Origin: Clostridia bacterium
Lineage (GTDB): Bacteria > Bacillota > Clostridia > Oscillospirales > Acutalibacteraceae
Direction: 5' to 3'
Assembly (NCBI GenBank): GCA_017430145.1
Contig: JAFRNP010000025.1
Coordinates: 1-41,579, forward strand
Length of the DNA stretch: 41,579 nt
The notes under the pieces were generated by a model that saw nothing but the letters and a program-made list of their open reading frames with translations, searched no databases and was not told the origin of the DNA. Numbering within the stretch: the first letter of the stretch is position 1; every line of letters starts with the position of its first letter. The position numbers were made by a program, and so were the translations under genes. This document shows positions 7,839 to 15,933 of the stretch, piece by piece.

Positions 7839-8107
7839 TCCATATCCTCATTCCTTAATTCCGCAATCATAGCGTCGATGGAATCGTCTGTAGAAAGCCC
7901 AGCGGCTTCGCCTGCTCTCTGCCTCTCTTTTTGCAGTATTTGCATTGCATAAACAGCAGAATTTACGATCCGTGCGGTATTCCCCTCAACGATAAAGGTT
8001 ACTCTGTCTCCATTTGAGACGCCCAACGCATTGCGGACGTCCTTTGGAATCGTAATTTGTCCTTTGGACATTACCTTTGCGTTATCAATAAAGGCAGCAT
8101 TTGACAT
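7835..8107 (-). CDS. AbrB/MazE/SpoVT-type antitoxin
   Basis: The protein has 90 residues. Residues 10-45 form the swapped-hairpin AbrB DNA-binding domain (KGQITIPKDVRNALGV, then GDRVTFIVEG). The acidic C-terminal half (residues 60-90) is the usual toxin-binding tail. It is followed with ATGA overlap by the PIN toxin remnant, so this was a VapBC-like pair and is now an antitoxin without a working partner in cis. The operator-like palindrome at 8129-8144 just past the -10 suggests autorepression. Confidence 0.85.
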   Translation of the reverse strand: MSNAAFIDNAKVMSKGQITIPKDVRNALGVSNGDRVTFIVEGNTARIVNSAVYAMQILQKERQRAGEAAGLSTDDSIDAMIAELRNEDME

Positions 8108-8128
8108 AAAAATACCTCCACAATAAAA

Positions 8129-8176
8129 GTAGGAATTTTCCTACTTGTATTATACACAATTGTCACAAATAATCAA
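8129..8176 (-). promoter_or_regulatory. promoter and likely operator of the antitoxin gene
   Basis: On the minus strand: TTGATT (8171-8176), 16-bp spacer, TATAAT (8149-8154). Just downstream GTAGGAA TT TTCCTAC (8129-8144) is a perfect 7-bp inverted repeat covering the expected transcription start, a usual place for VapB-type autorepression. Confidence 0.65.
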
Positions 8177-8247
8177 GAGAGAAGAATAATAATTCTGGAC
8201 TTTCGCAAAAAGTGTGGTATTGTCTTGCGCTAAGGAGGCGTGATACG

Positions 8248-8538
8248 ATGAACACGATAGAAAAGCTATATTACGGGCACATCCATCCACACGAAAAGCT
8301 CGTTGATTCTGAAAGCCGGTTTGCGGTTCTTCAGGATCTTCTTGTATCCAGCGACGAGGACCTGACGCGGCTGCTGCCGGAGAACTGCAAAGGGGCGTAT
8401 GAATCCTTCAAAGCCGTCTACGATGAAATGTACGCGACAGCGCAGGTGGAAGCGTTCGCCGACGGCTTCAGCCTCGGCTTGCGGTTGGGGGTTGAAAGCT
8501 TCGACAGAGAAACAGGACAGAAAAAGAGAGGAACGTAA
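8248..8538 (+). CDS. DUF6809-family protein
   Basis: The protein has 96 residues from ATG 8248, chosen because TAAGGAGGCG lies seven bases upstream; longer starts lack an SD. It opens MNTIEKLYYGHIHPHEKLV and ends in a helix with AFADGFSLGLRLGVE, the pattern of the DUF6809 family, common and often multicopy in Clostridia. It is soluble with no catalytic motif. The next gene, two bases downstream, is a paralogue, so the two form one transcript. Confidence 0.7.
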   Translation: MNTIEKLYYGHIHPHEKLVDSESRFAVLQDLLVSSDEDLTRLLPENCKGAYESFKAVYDEMYATAQVEAFADGFSLGLRLGVESFDRETGQKKRGT

Positions 8539-8540
8539 TC

Positions 8541-8804
8541 ATGTCATTGCTGGAAGACCTGTGGTTTGATAACCTTGAGGTACAGGACGTAGAGATTAAG
8601 AAAGGCTTCGAGCAGGAAAAGGTGCTGGCAGAGTCGGTAGAATGTGAAGAAACGCTGCGGGAAACGCTGAATGAAAAACAGAAAGAGCAATTCGCTCTCT
8701 GCGGTGAGCGCAGAAACGAACTGCTCATGGTGTTTGAGAAAGAAGCCTTCATCCGGGGATTCAAACTCGGCGCGAGGATGGCTGTCGAAGTTCTTTCAGA
8801 TTGA
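8541..8804 (+). CDS. second DUF6809-like protein
   Basis: The protein has 87 residues, starts three bases after the end of the previous gene, and shares with it the C-terminal helix (EAFIRGFKLGARMAVEV against EAFADGFSLGLRLGVE). The N-terminal half is divergent and acidic. Tandem paralogues of this type suggest a hetero-oligomer or a recent duplication. Function is unknown. Confidence 0.65.
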   Translation: MSLLEDLWFDNLEVQDVEIKKGFEQEKVLAESVECEETLRETLNEKQKEQFALCGERRNELLMVFEKEAFIRGFKLGARMAVEVLSD

Positions 8805-8961
8805 AAGGGAGCCCTGTTTCAAAAAGTGATCTTATAATCGATTGCTGTTCGGATGCTGGTAAGCCACTCCATCGACCGGCCTCCTTTCCTTGATGGGTTC
8901 ATTGTATCCTATAAAGCGAAAATTGTCCTGTCATTTCCTGCTCAGATCTGTCCTGCCTTTA

Positions 8962-9963
8962 TCATTTCACAGCCTCCCCGATTCCCTGTGAGGGATGATT
9001 CTGCCGCAGGTCAAGGGTAAATACGCTGCCTTTCCCGACCGTGCTTTCGACGGTGAGGGAAATGGAAAGCAGGTCCGCGGCCTTTTTGCCAAGATACAGC
9101 CCCAGCCCGCTGGAGGCCTGCCCCAACCGGCCGTTGCATCCGGTATAGCCCATCTCAAAAATGCGGGGCAGATCCTCCGGCGCAATACCCACCCCGGTGT
9201 CGGAAACCGTCAGCAGACCGTTATCAAAGGCGATCCCGACCGTGCCCTCCGGCGTGTATTTGACCGCGTTTGACAGCAGATGATCGAGGATACAGGCGAA
9301 CCATTTCCGGTCCGTCACCACCATGGCGCCGGTGGGGGCATAATCCAGCCGCAGACGTTTTTCCACGAACGCCGCCGCCTGCTTGCGCACCGCCTCGCGG
9401 ATCAGCTCGTCCAGCGGGTATTCCCGGATCACCAGATCGTTGGTCTCGCTGCCGATGCGGATGTACTGCAGCGCCATCTCCGCGTATTGCTCGATGCGGC
9501 TCAGCTCGGCGGACAGGGCCAGGTGCTCCGGCGTGTCGTCGGATAGCTTCAGCTTCATCACGGCGATGGGCGTTTTGATCTGGTGCACCCACGCGGTGTA
9601 GTAGTCCACCATATCCTGCCGCTCGGCGTCGGTTTCCGCCGTCAGCCGTTCCAGCTCCGCGCCGAGGGCCGCGATCATTTTCCGGCAGTCCTCCTCGGCA
9701 AGGGAACGGGGCTCCGGCAGCGCGCGCCATTCGGAGACGACGGCAGCAAGCGCGCGGGAGCGCTCGTCCGCCCGCCTTTTTTCCCGGACAAAATCGACGG
9801 CCAGGAGCGCTGCCAGCAGCAAAAAGGACAGGACTGCGGCGTAGAGCAGCGGCTCCGTCAGGATATCGTACAGGAGAAAGACCGCCGCGTTGAGCAAGGT
9901 CGCTGCGGCAAACAGGACCAGCGCCGCGCGGTTTTTTCGCAACACCTCTTTGAAAATCTTCAT
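8962..9963 (-). CDS. BceS-like intramembrane-sensing histidine kinase
   Basis: The protein has 333 residues. Two N-terminal transmembrane helices (about 12-34 and 38-57) are separated by only a few residues, so there is no extracellular sensor, as in BceS/VraS-type kinases that sense through their partner exporter. The H-box is HQIKTPIAV with His127, followed by an N-box (LLSNAVKYT) and DTGVGI. It overlaps the response regulator gene by four bases and is last in the order ATPase, permease, regulator, kinase. In known systems of this layout it responds to peptide antibiotics such as bacitracin or nisin; the actual ligand is not predictable. Confidence 0.9.
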   Translation of the reverse strand: MKIFKEVLRKNRAALVLFAAATLLNAAVFLLYDILTEPLLYAAVLSFLLLAALLAVDFVREKRRADERSRALAAVVSEWRALPEPRSLAEEDCRKMIAALGAELERLTAETDAERQDMVDYYTAWVHQIKTPIAVMKLKLSDDTPEHLALSAELSRIEQYAEMALQYIRIGSETNDLVIREYPLDELIREAVRKQAAAFVEKRLRLDYAPTGAMVVTDRKWFACILDHLLSNAVKYTPEGTVGIAFDNGLLTVSDTGVGIAPEDLPRIFEMGYTGCNGRLGQASSGLGLYLGKKAADLLSISLTVESTVGKGSVFTLDLRQNHPSQGIGEAVK

Positions 9964-10631
9964 GGAATGATGTACCCGCTTCCCGGTTTCGTGATAATGA
10001 CGTCAGTCATGCCCAGCGTTTCCAGCTTTTTGCGCAGCCGCGTGACGTTGACCGTGAGGGTGTTTTCCTCCACATAGCAGTCGTCGTTCCAAAGCCGCAG
10101 CATCAGCGCGTCCCTGCTGACGATCTTCCCCCGGTTTTCCAGCAGCGTGCGCAGGATGCGGAACTCGTTTTTCGTCAGCTCCACCCGCCCGCCGCCGCAG
10201 GAAACGCTGCCGTCGTTCAGGTCCAGCGACGCGCCGTGGAACGTCAGGGTCTGGGCGGCGCCATTCATCTCATACGCGCGCCGCAGCACGGCCTGCACCT
10301 TGGCGTTCAGCACCATGGGCTCCACGGGCTTGGCGATGAAGTCGTCGCCGCCCATGTTGACGGCCATGACCAGGTTCATCCCGTCGCTGGCGGAGGAGAG
10401 GAACACGATGGGAACGGAGGTGAATTTCCGCAGTTCCGCCGTCCAGTAATAGCCGTTCTGATAGGGCAGCATGATATCCATCAGCGCCAGATGCGGTTCG
10501 TATTCGCGGAATTCCTCCGTCACGGCGCGGAAGTCGCTGACGATCCGCGCCTCGTTGCCGTACTGTTCCAGCTGCTTTTTCAATTCCAGCGCCAGCGCGC
10601 GGTCGTCCTCTACAAGAAAGATACGGTACAT
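9960..10631 (-). CDS. BceR-like OmpR-family response regulator
   Basis: The protein has 223 residues. The receiver domain (1-~115) has the acidic pair ED at 8-9, phosphoacceptor Asp52 (LMDIMLP) and the KP motif near residue 100. The OmpR/PhoB winged helix (~130-223) carries ELTKNEFRIL and the recognition region ENTLTVNVTRLRKKLE. It pairs with the kinase it overlaps. A box of the BceR type lies before the ABC genes at 13554-13567, so it most likely activates its own operon. Confidence 0.9.
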   Translation of the reverse strand: MYRIFLVEDDRALALELKKQLEQYGNEARIVSDFRAVTEEFREYEPHLALMDIMLPYQNGYYWTAELRKFTSVPIVFLSSASDGMNLVMAVNMGGDDFIAKPVEPMVLNAKVQAVLRRAYEMNGAAQTLTFHGASLDLNDGSVSCGGGRVELTKNEFRILRTLLENRGKIVSRDALMLRLWNDDCYVEENTLTVNVTRLRKKLETLGMTDVIITKPGSGYIIP

Positions 10632-10643
10632 GGGGTCATCCTT

Positions 10644-12719
10644 TCAATGCACGATTTTATAATACGTTTTTGCCGTCAGCACGTACACCGCAGTGTAAAC
10701 CAGCGCGAACACCGCAAGGGTAACGAGCGTGCAGATGATAAACAGTGACGTGTTGGTCAGCATCAGTATTTTCAGCAGTTTCAGCAGGATCGGAAACGCC
10801 ACTGCCGTGTGGACGGCTGCCGTGGCAAGCGGCAGGAAAAACTGCAGGACCAGCTGGCTGCCGATGGTCTTTCTGACCTCCCGCGCGTCCATCCCAACCT
10901 TTTCCATGATCTGGAACCGCTCCCGATCCTCATACCCTTCCGAGATCTGCTTGTAATAGATGATGAGGATGGTGGAAAACAGGCACACGAAGCCCAGCAG
11001 GATGCCCAGAAACAGGAAAGTGCCGTACATTTCCAACACGTTATGCAGGCTTTCCCATTTGGTGTCGAGGTCGTATTGCAGCGTTCCGGTCCCGACGGCT
11101 TGCAGCTTGTTGACGATCGCCTGCGAGACCTGTTCGCCCACGGCGCTGACCGCTTCCTCGTCGGCAAAGCTTACGCCGATGCGGTCCGAAAACTCGCTTG
11201 CAAATTCGCCGTAGGCCTCCTTCTGCGCGAGGTAGACGTCATTCAATACGTCATCGTCAGCCACCACGATCCCCAGCACGTTCACCACCGTGCTCATGTT
11301 GCTGCCGATGGGGAAATAGGTCAGATTCTCTTTTACGCGGTAGGTATTGCCGTGAAAGGTCAGCCTCTCCGGCATGAATCCCAGATCCATGGCGGCGGAA
11401 GCGACGCGACAAAAGGCGATCTCGTCCTTGTCAAGCCCCAACCCTTCCGGCGCGCGGGACAGCGCCGGATCCTCTGCCGTCACCCTTTTGCTCTGCAGCT
11501 CCGCATACGTGTCCTCGGTGATGAACATGACGCTGCACAACTCCGACGTATCGTAGCCGCCCTCGGCTTCCGTTTTCGTCAGCAGCCTGCCGCCGCGCAG
11601 CAGGTAGGAGACGGTCAGCAGCCGTTCGCTTTCCACCTCCCGTACCGCCACGCCGTTTTCCGCGGCGGCCTCCCGCACGAGCTCTTCCAGCTTTCCGGAG
11701 GGAATATGCGTGATCTCCTCGCCCTCCTGCCGATATGCGGAAAGATAGAGCTGCCGGGGATAGTTGGTCTCCATGGTGTCCTGCACGCCGCTGTAAAGGC
11801 TGACGGTGGTGGAGATCATCACCAGCACCCCGGTGGCCAGAATCGCGATGGAGGCCAGCCCCACGGCGTTCTGCTTCATACGGAACAGCAGCCCCGCCAC
11901 GGCGGGCATATGTTTTTTGTGATAGTAGTATTGTTTTCTCTTTTTGAGGCTCTGCAGCACGAAAGTCGTTCCCGTCACGAACACGCAGTAGGTGCCGACG
12001 ATCACGAGGATCACCGCCGCGAAGAACAGGAAGATGGCCTGCAGAGGGCTTTTGACGGTCAGGGCGATGCCGTACCCCGCGCCCAGCGACAGCACGCCGA
12101 GGACCAGCAGCGGCCATCTGGTTTTCGGCTCCCGTTCGCCCGCCTTCTTCGCGGAAAGCAGCTCCACCGGCTTCATGCGGAGGATGGCAATCCGGTTGAC
12201 GAAATAGGTAAACAGATCCAGCGCCAGGAACGCCGCCGCGGGGATCAGCAGGGTGACCGCGTTCAGGTAGTAGAAACCCGCCACGATCTCCGAACGCAGC
12301 AGCCTGCAGATGAGCAGGGAAGACAGCTTATAGAACAGCACCCCGAAGCACAGGCCCAACGCCACGGACGCCAGCGAAGCGATCAGCGATTCGGCAAACA
12401 GCACTTTTGCGATATGGCGCTTTTCCATCCCCAGCACGTTGTAAAGGCCGTATTCGCTCCTGCGGCGCTTCATCAGAAAGCTGTTGACGTACAGGAGCAG
12501 GATGAGGGAGAGCAGCCCCAGCACGGCGGCGCCCATCCACATGAAGGTGGGCAAATACGCCCCGCCCAGCGCCTCCGAAAGCCTGCCGTCCATGGCCAGC
12601 GTGATGAGGATATAAAAGCAGCCCAACAGACCTGCCTCCGCCAGAATGCGCGGCCAATATAACCGCCCGTTCTTTTTGACGTTTTCAAGGGCGATTCGGG
12701 TATACAATCCTTTTTTCAT
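10644..12719 (-). CDS. BceB-like ABC exporter permease (FtsX family)
   Basis: The protein has 691 residues. About ten hydrophobic segments are visible: one near the N-terminus (~30-50), FtsX-type groups at ~65-220, and three at the C-terminus. Between about residues 310 and 530 is a large hydrophilic extracellular domain, the hallmark of BceB and the part that senses peptide antibiotics. The SD is GGAGGTGA. It lies seven bases after the ATPase gene and 12 before the regulator, in one operon. The length is typical for the family. Confidence 0.9.
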   Translation of the reverse strand: MKKGLYTRIALENVKKNGRLYWPRILAEAGLLGCFYILITLAMDGRLSEALGGAYLPTFMWMGAAVLGLLSLILLLYVNSFLMKRRRSEYGLYNVLGMEKRHIAKVLFAESLIASLASVALGLCFGVLFYKLSSLLICRLLRSEIVAGFYYLNAVTLLIPAAAFLALDLFTYFVNRIAILRMKPVELLSAKKAGEREPKTRWPLLVLGVLSLGAGYGIALTVKSPLQAIFLFFAAVILVIVGTYCVFVTGTTFVLQSLKKRKQYYYHKKHMPAVAGLLFRMKQNAVGLASIAILATGVLVMISTTVSLYSGVQDTMETNYPRQLYLSAYRQEGEEITHIPSGKLEELVREAAAENGVAVREVESERLLTVSYLLRGGRLLTKTEAEGGYDTSELCSVMFITEDTYAELQSKRVTAEDPALSRAPEGLGLDKDEIAFCRVASAAMDLGFMPERLTFHGNTYRVKENLTYFPIGSNMSTVVNVLGIVVADDDVLNDVYLAQKEAYGEFASEFSDRIGVSFADEEAVSAVGEQVSQAIVNKLQAVGTGTLQYDLDTKWESLHNVLEMYGTFLFLGILLGFVCLFSTILIIYYKQISEGYEDRERFQIMEKVGMDAREVRKTIGSQLVLQFFLPLATAAVHTAVAFPILLKLLKILMLTNTSLFIICTLVTLAVFALVYTAVYVLTAKTYYKIVH

Positions 12720-12725
12720 GGCCGT

Positions 12726-13481
12726 TCACCTCCCCGTGCGCAGCATCGTGAGGGTGTCGGCGATTTTTTTATACAGCTCCTCGTTGGTGCTGTCGCCCCG
12801 GTAGAGCTGGTGGAAGACCACGCCGTCCCGGATAAACAGCACCCGTCCCGCGTGGGAGGCGGCGTCCGCGGAGTGGGTGACCATCAGGATGGTCTGCCCG
12901 TTCCGGTTCATCTGAGAAAAGACCCGCAGCAGCTCCGCGGAAGACCGGGAATCCAGCGCGCCGGTGGGCTCGTCCGCCAAAATCAGCTTCGGGTTCGTGA
13001 TCAGCGCCCGCGCGGCGGCGGCCCGCTGCTTCTGCCCGCCGGAGACCTCGTAGGGGTATTTGTTCAGAATCTCCGCGATGCCAAGCGGCCCCGCCGTCTG
13101 CATCAGCCGCGTCTGCATTTCGGAGACGCTTTTCCCGCCCAGCACCAGCGGCAGCAGGATGTTGTCCTTCAGCGTGAAGGTGTCCAGCAGGTTGAACTCC
13201 TGAAACACAAAGCCCAGGTTCTCCCGGCGGAAAGCGGCCAGCTCGTTTTCCTTCACCGCGTCCAGCCGCTTGCCCTCCAGCTCCACGCAACCGCCGGTGG
13301 GCTGATCCAGCGCCGCTAAAATGTTCAGGAGCGTAGTTTTGCCGGAGCCGGATTCGCCCATGATGGCCACGTATTCCCCGGCCTCCACGGTAAAGGTGAC
13401 GCCCTTGAGCGCCTGCACCTGCGCCCCGCCGAGGCGCGACGTGTACGTTTTTTTCAGATCGTTGACCTTTAAGATTTCCAT
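12726..13481 (-). CDS. BceA-like ABC transporter ATPase
   Basis: The protein has 251 residues starting MEILKVNDLKKTY. This start was chosen over a longer frame because GGAGG lies nine bases upstream and it matches the usual family start. Motifs are Walker A GESGSGKTT (about 42-50), signature VSGGQKQRAA, Walker B LILADEPTG and the switch His in MVTHSADAA. It belongs to the MacB/LolD/BceA group that drives FtsX-type permeases. It is first in the four-gene operon and directly downstream of the likely BceR-controlled promoter. Confidence 0.9.
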   Translation of the reverse strand: MEILKVNDLKKTYTSRLGGAQVQALKGVTFTVEAGEYVAIMGESGSGKTTLLNILAALDQPTGGCVELEGKRLDAVKENELAAFRRENLGFVFQEFNLLDTFTLKDNILLPLVLGGKSVSEMQTRLMQTAGPLGIAEILNKYPYEVSGGQKQRAAAARALITNPKLILADEPTGALDSRSSAELLRVFSQMNRNGQTILMVTHSADAASHAGRVLFIRDGVVFHQLYRGDSTNEELYKKIADTLTMLRTGR

Positions 13482-13514
13482 TCGCTGTTTCCTCCGTTTC
13501 GTTTTTACGGGTTC

Positions 13515-13567
13515 ATTATACCGAAACGGTCGTCCGCCCGACATCGAAACAGGTGACATTCATGTGA
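13515..13567 (-). promoter_or_regulatory. BceR-type box and promoter of the exporter operon
   Basis: TGACA TTCA TGTGA (13554-13567) fits the known BceR-type consensus TNACA-N4-TGTAA with one mismatch. Downstream on the minus strand is TATAAT (13515-13520) with no recognisable -35, as expected for an activator-dependent promoter; the box centre is ~40 bp above the -10. Confidence 0.55.
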
Positions 13568-13599
13568 CAGTTTTGTAAGGTGCGGGAATCCGGTCGGAT

Positions 13600-14088
13600 T
13601 CAGTCCCTGCCTGACCGGATCAGGTGCCCTTCCTGAATGGCGGCGAACGTCGCGACCGAGCAGACGACGGCTGCCGGATATTGCAGCCCGATCCAAGAGA
13701 CCGTCAGCGGCAGCGCGAACAGCAATACGCCCGTCGCCTTATTCATTACGGTATGCGGGGCGATCCATCTCTTCCGGACCGCGAACCCGGAAATCACGTT
13801 GACGACCTTGATCAGGGCGATCAGACCGGTCCAGATGAAAAGCCAGACCGGAGGCTTCAATATCGGCAGCAGTTTGATCAGGCAAACCGCAACAAATACG
13901 ACGTCCGCGATCGTATCCAGCTTTGCGCCGAATTCGCTTTCCGTGCCCGTTTTCCGTGCCGCCGCGCCGTCGATCATGTCTGTCAGTCCGGCGGTGAGAT
14001 AGAGCGCGCAGAACACGGGGGAAAACGTGGAAAAAAACAACAGCGCGATGCTGAGCACGATTCTGATTCCGGTTATGATATTTGCCAT
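13600..14088 (-). CDS. CDP-alcohol phosphatidyltransferase family membrane protein
   Basis: The protein has 162 residues and is strongly hydrophobic, with five or so membrane helices. The CDP-alcohol motif D-G-x2-A-R-x8-G-x3-D-x3-D is present as DGAAARKTGTESEFGAKLD followed by TIAD. It transfers a phosphoalcohol from a CDP-linked donor, as PgsA does for phosphatidylglycerophosphate, but it is shorter than housekeeping PgsA (~180-200) and lies in an accessory operon, so the substrate is open. It starts two bases after the GNAT/VOC gene and is last in the TetR-led transcript. Confidence 0.8.
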   Translation of the reverse strand: MANIITGIRIVLSIALLFFSTFSPVFCALYLTAGLTDMIDGAAARKTGTESEFGAKLDTIADVVFVAVCLIKLLPILKPPVWLFIWTGLIALIKVVNVISGFAVRKRWIAPHTVMNKATGVLLFALPLTVSWIGLQYPAAVVCSVATFAAIQEGHLIRSGRD

Positions 14089-14089
14089 G

Positions 14090-14728
14090 TTATACCAGCG
14101 TCCCCACTTCGATCAGATTTCCGTCCGGATCATAAAAGCGTATGACTTTCTGCCCCCAGTTGTGCGTCATGAGCCTGTTGACGTATTTTACTTCCGGATC
14201 ATACTTTTCAAGCCGTTCGATAAAACCTTCAATTTGAATATCAAAAGGTTCATCTTCTACACAGGAAGATATCGGATGTTCACTCAGTCTGAAGCCCATC
14301 GCGTTGTAAAAATCAATGGTTTCCTCAGCAGAACAGCAGGATGCGTACAGAGCAGAAGCCCCACGGCCTCTTGCATAATCAGCGACAGTTTCAACCAGCC
14401 GTCGTCCGATTCCGCACCGTCTGAACTCACGGGAAACATGAAAACTGTCAATGATAAGGCGATTCTCGTTAAGTTCCGGTATCAGCATGATTTCACCAAC
14501 GACCGCATCTCCCTCAAATGCGCAGAAGGTAATATATCTGCCGGACAGTATCTCTCCCGCCTTTTTGCGCCTCTGTTCGGGCGACCAGGTTTCGGTAAAG
14601 GGTTGAAAATTCAAAACGAGTCTGCCGTTTTCTATGCGCCAAACATTCTGAACCTCTTGAAATCTATCAAATGAATCCATTGACGTTTCGCAGAAATTGT
14701 TTCTGTCCGCCTGTTTGATTTCAATCAT
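14090..14728 (-). CDS. GNAT acetyltransferase fused to the C-terminal end of a VOC (glyoxalase-like) domain
   Basis: The protein has 212 residues. Residues ~1-160 form a GNAT domain with the acetyl-CoA loop RRCGIGRRL (about 107-115) and a typical end (FYNAMGFRLSE, then DEPFDIQIE). Residues ~170-212 are not GNAT: KYVNRLMTHNWGQKVIRFYD followed by PDGNLIEVG is the last strand pair of a vicinal-oxygen-chelate protein, with the final metal-ligand Glu in IEVG. Only about one third of a VOC domain is present, so the chimera probably arose by recombination and the tail may be inactive. Confidence 0.75.
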   Translation of the reverse strand: MIEIKQADRNNFCETSMDSFDRFQEVQNVWRIENGRLVLNFQPFTETWSPEQRRKKAGEILSGRYITFCAFEGDAVVGEIMLIPELNENRLIIDSFHVSREFRRCGIGRRLVETVADYARGRGASALYASCCSAEETIDFYNAMGFRLSEHPISSCVEDEPFDIQIEGFIERLEKYDPEVKYVNRLMTHNWGQKVIRFYDPDGNLIEVGTLV

Positions 14729-14741
14729 GATGATCAGAACC

Positions 14742-14825
14742 TCACTTGTATTCCATCGGGGTAAAGCGGATGTTCAATCCCTCCTGTCCTTTTGAAAGCA
14801 TTGACCGGATCATGGATTTCATCAT
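14742..14825 (-). CDS. 27-codon ORF coupled to the isochorismatase gene
   Basis: It starts at an ATG overlapping the upstream stop (TGATG) and reads MMKSMIRSMLSKGQEGLNIR then FTPMEYK. It ends 13 bases before the GNAT/VOC gene. The stop-start overlap argues for translation by coupling, but no SD or homologue is known to me. It may be the remnant of a longer gene. Confidence 0.3.
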   Translation of the reverse strand: MMKSMIRSMLSKGQEGLNIRFTPMEYK

Positions 14826-15316
14826 CAACCCGTCAAGGCGGCCAGAGGCCCGACCTTGCAGCCCTTATCCGCATAATACACAAGCATTTCGGGCAATTTC
14901 TTCAGATCGTAGCTGGTAACGCAATCGGAGATGACGTGCACGGCAAATCCCGCTTTGGCCATGTTGTAACAGGTGGATTTTACACAGGCAGTAGCGTCCG
15001 CGCCGGTGATATAAAACGTATCGATGCCGTTGTCCCGGATAAACGCGGAGAACGGTTCGCTCGTCAGCGCGTTGGCCTTCGTCTTGACAAAGACGTTGTC
15101 CGATACGACGTTCAACTCCGGCGCAAGCTCCGCTCCCTTCGTGCCCGGCTTGAACGTCCGGGTGCCGTCGGACAGATTGTGATGCTTGATATAAACAACC
15201 GCCATTCCCTGCGCCGAAGCCCATTCGACCGCGGCATTGATATCGCCGATGATATCCCGGTAGTGTTTGGTGATATCGTTCTGAATATCGATCACAACAA
15301 GCGCTTTCTTACTCAT
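14825..15316 (-). CDS. isochorismatase-family cysteine hydrolase
   Basis: The protein has 163 residues. The Asp-Lys-Cys catalytic set of the family is visible: Asp10 (VVIDIQND), Lys80 (VKTKANALTSEPF) and Cys111 (GADATACVKST). Members hydrolyse isochorismate, nicotinamide, or N-carbamoyl and other amides; the short form and context do not settle which. The start overlaps the TetR gene's end by eight bases, and the gene is followed by a coupled tiny ORF. Under control of the adjacent TetR it could be a detoxifying enzyme. The enzyme fold is sure, the substrate not. Confidence 0.85.
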   Translation of the reverse strand: MSKKALVVIDIQNDITKHYRDIIGDINAAVEWASAQGMAVVYIKHHNLSDGTRTFKPGTKGAELAPELNVVSDNVFVKTKANALTSEPFSAFIRDNGIDTFYITGADATACVKSTCYNMAKAGFAVHVISDCVTSYDLKKLPEMLVYYADKGCKVGPLAALTG

Positions 15317-15911
15317 GGCCCGCCTCTCCGTAAATGCTGATAAAATGTCTGCTGAAGGCTTCGATCTGCGCCATGGCCCCGTCCGTTTTCTCCGGCTCCC
15401 GGTCGCAGAGGTGAATCAGAGCGGAAATCGGCGCGGTGTAGGCGAAGGCCAGCATGGCGGGATCGTCTTTTTTGAGCAGGGCCTTTTCCATCATGCCTGT
15501 GAAGATCCGTGTAAACATGTCTGTAAGACCGGTCAGGAAGTGCTTTGTCGCCAGTTCCCTGGCGCGCGGGTCTCGGAACTGCTCAAGTGTGAGCACCTTG
15601 CGCGTCATGGCGATTTTTTTATCGTGAACGGTGACGTTCACCATCCGCATGGTCAGCCGGGTCAAATCCTCCGGCGAATCCGGCACGGGCGGCAGACGGT
15701 CTGCGGACCCGAAGCGATCTGCATAATAAGCAATCATCTGATCCAGCAGCGCATTCCAGATGGCTTCCTTGCTCTCATAGTGTTTATAGACGCCGGACTT
15801 CACAAGCCCGAGCGACGCGCTCAATTCGCGGATGTTTGTCCCGGCATAGCCGTTTTGTGAAAACATTTCCAACGCGGCTTCCAGGATCCTCTCTTTTGTG
15901 TCGTTCGCCAT
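15309..15911 (-). CDS. TetR/AcrR-family regulator
   Basis: The protein has 200 residues from MANDTKERIL. This start is preferred over one four codons upstream because GGAGGG lies six bases before it. The N-terminal helix-turn-helix (about 25-45, TNIRELSASLGLVKSGVYKH) is typical; the C-terminal ~150 residues are the helical ligand domain. Its own promoter contains a perfect 16-bp inverted repeat (15934-15972), so it almost certainly represses itself and the following isochorismatase, GNAT/VOC and CDP-alcohol transferase genes. Confidence 0.9.
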   Translation of the reverse strand: MANDTKERILEAALEMFSQNGYAGTNIRELSASLGLVKSGVYKHYESKEAIWNALLDQMIAYYADRFGSADRLPPVPDSPEDLTRLTMRMVNVTVHDKKIAMTRKVLTLEQFRDPRARELATKHFLTGLTDMFTRIFTGMMEKALLKKDDPAMLAFAYTAPISALIHLCDREPEKTDGAMAQIEAFSRHFISIYGEAGHE

Positions 15912-15933
15912 AATACCCTCCACATATAACAGA

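Noticed and set aside
8805-8961. gene or RNA in the gap before the histidine kinase gene
   Set aside because: No frame with an SD, no hairpin with a T run and no recognisable RNA; it seems to be a plain gap between convergent genes.
10809-12662. 617-codon open frame on the plus strand
   Set aside because: Antisense to the BceB-like permease. It is rich in His/Gln/Arg and lacks membrane segments or motifs.
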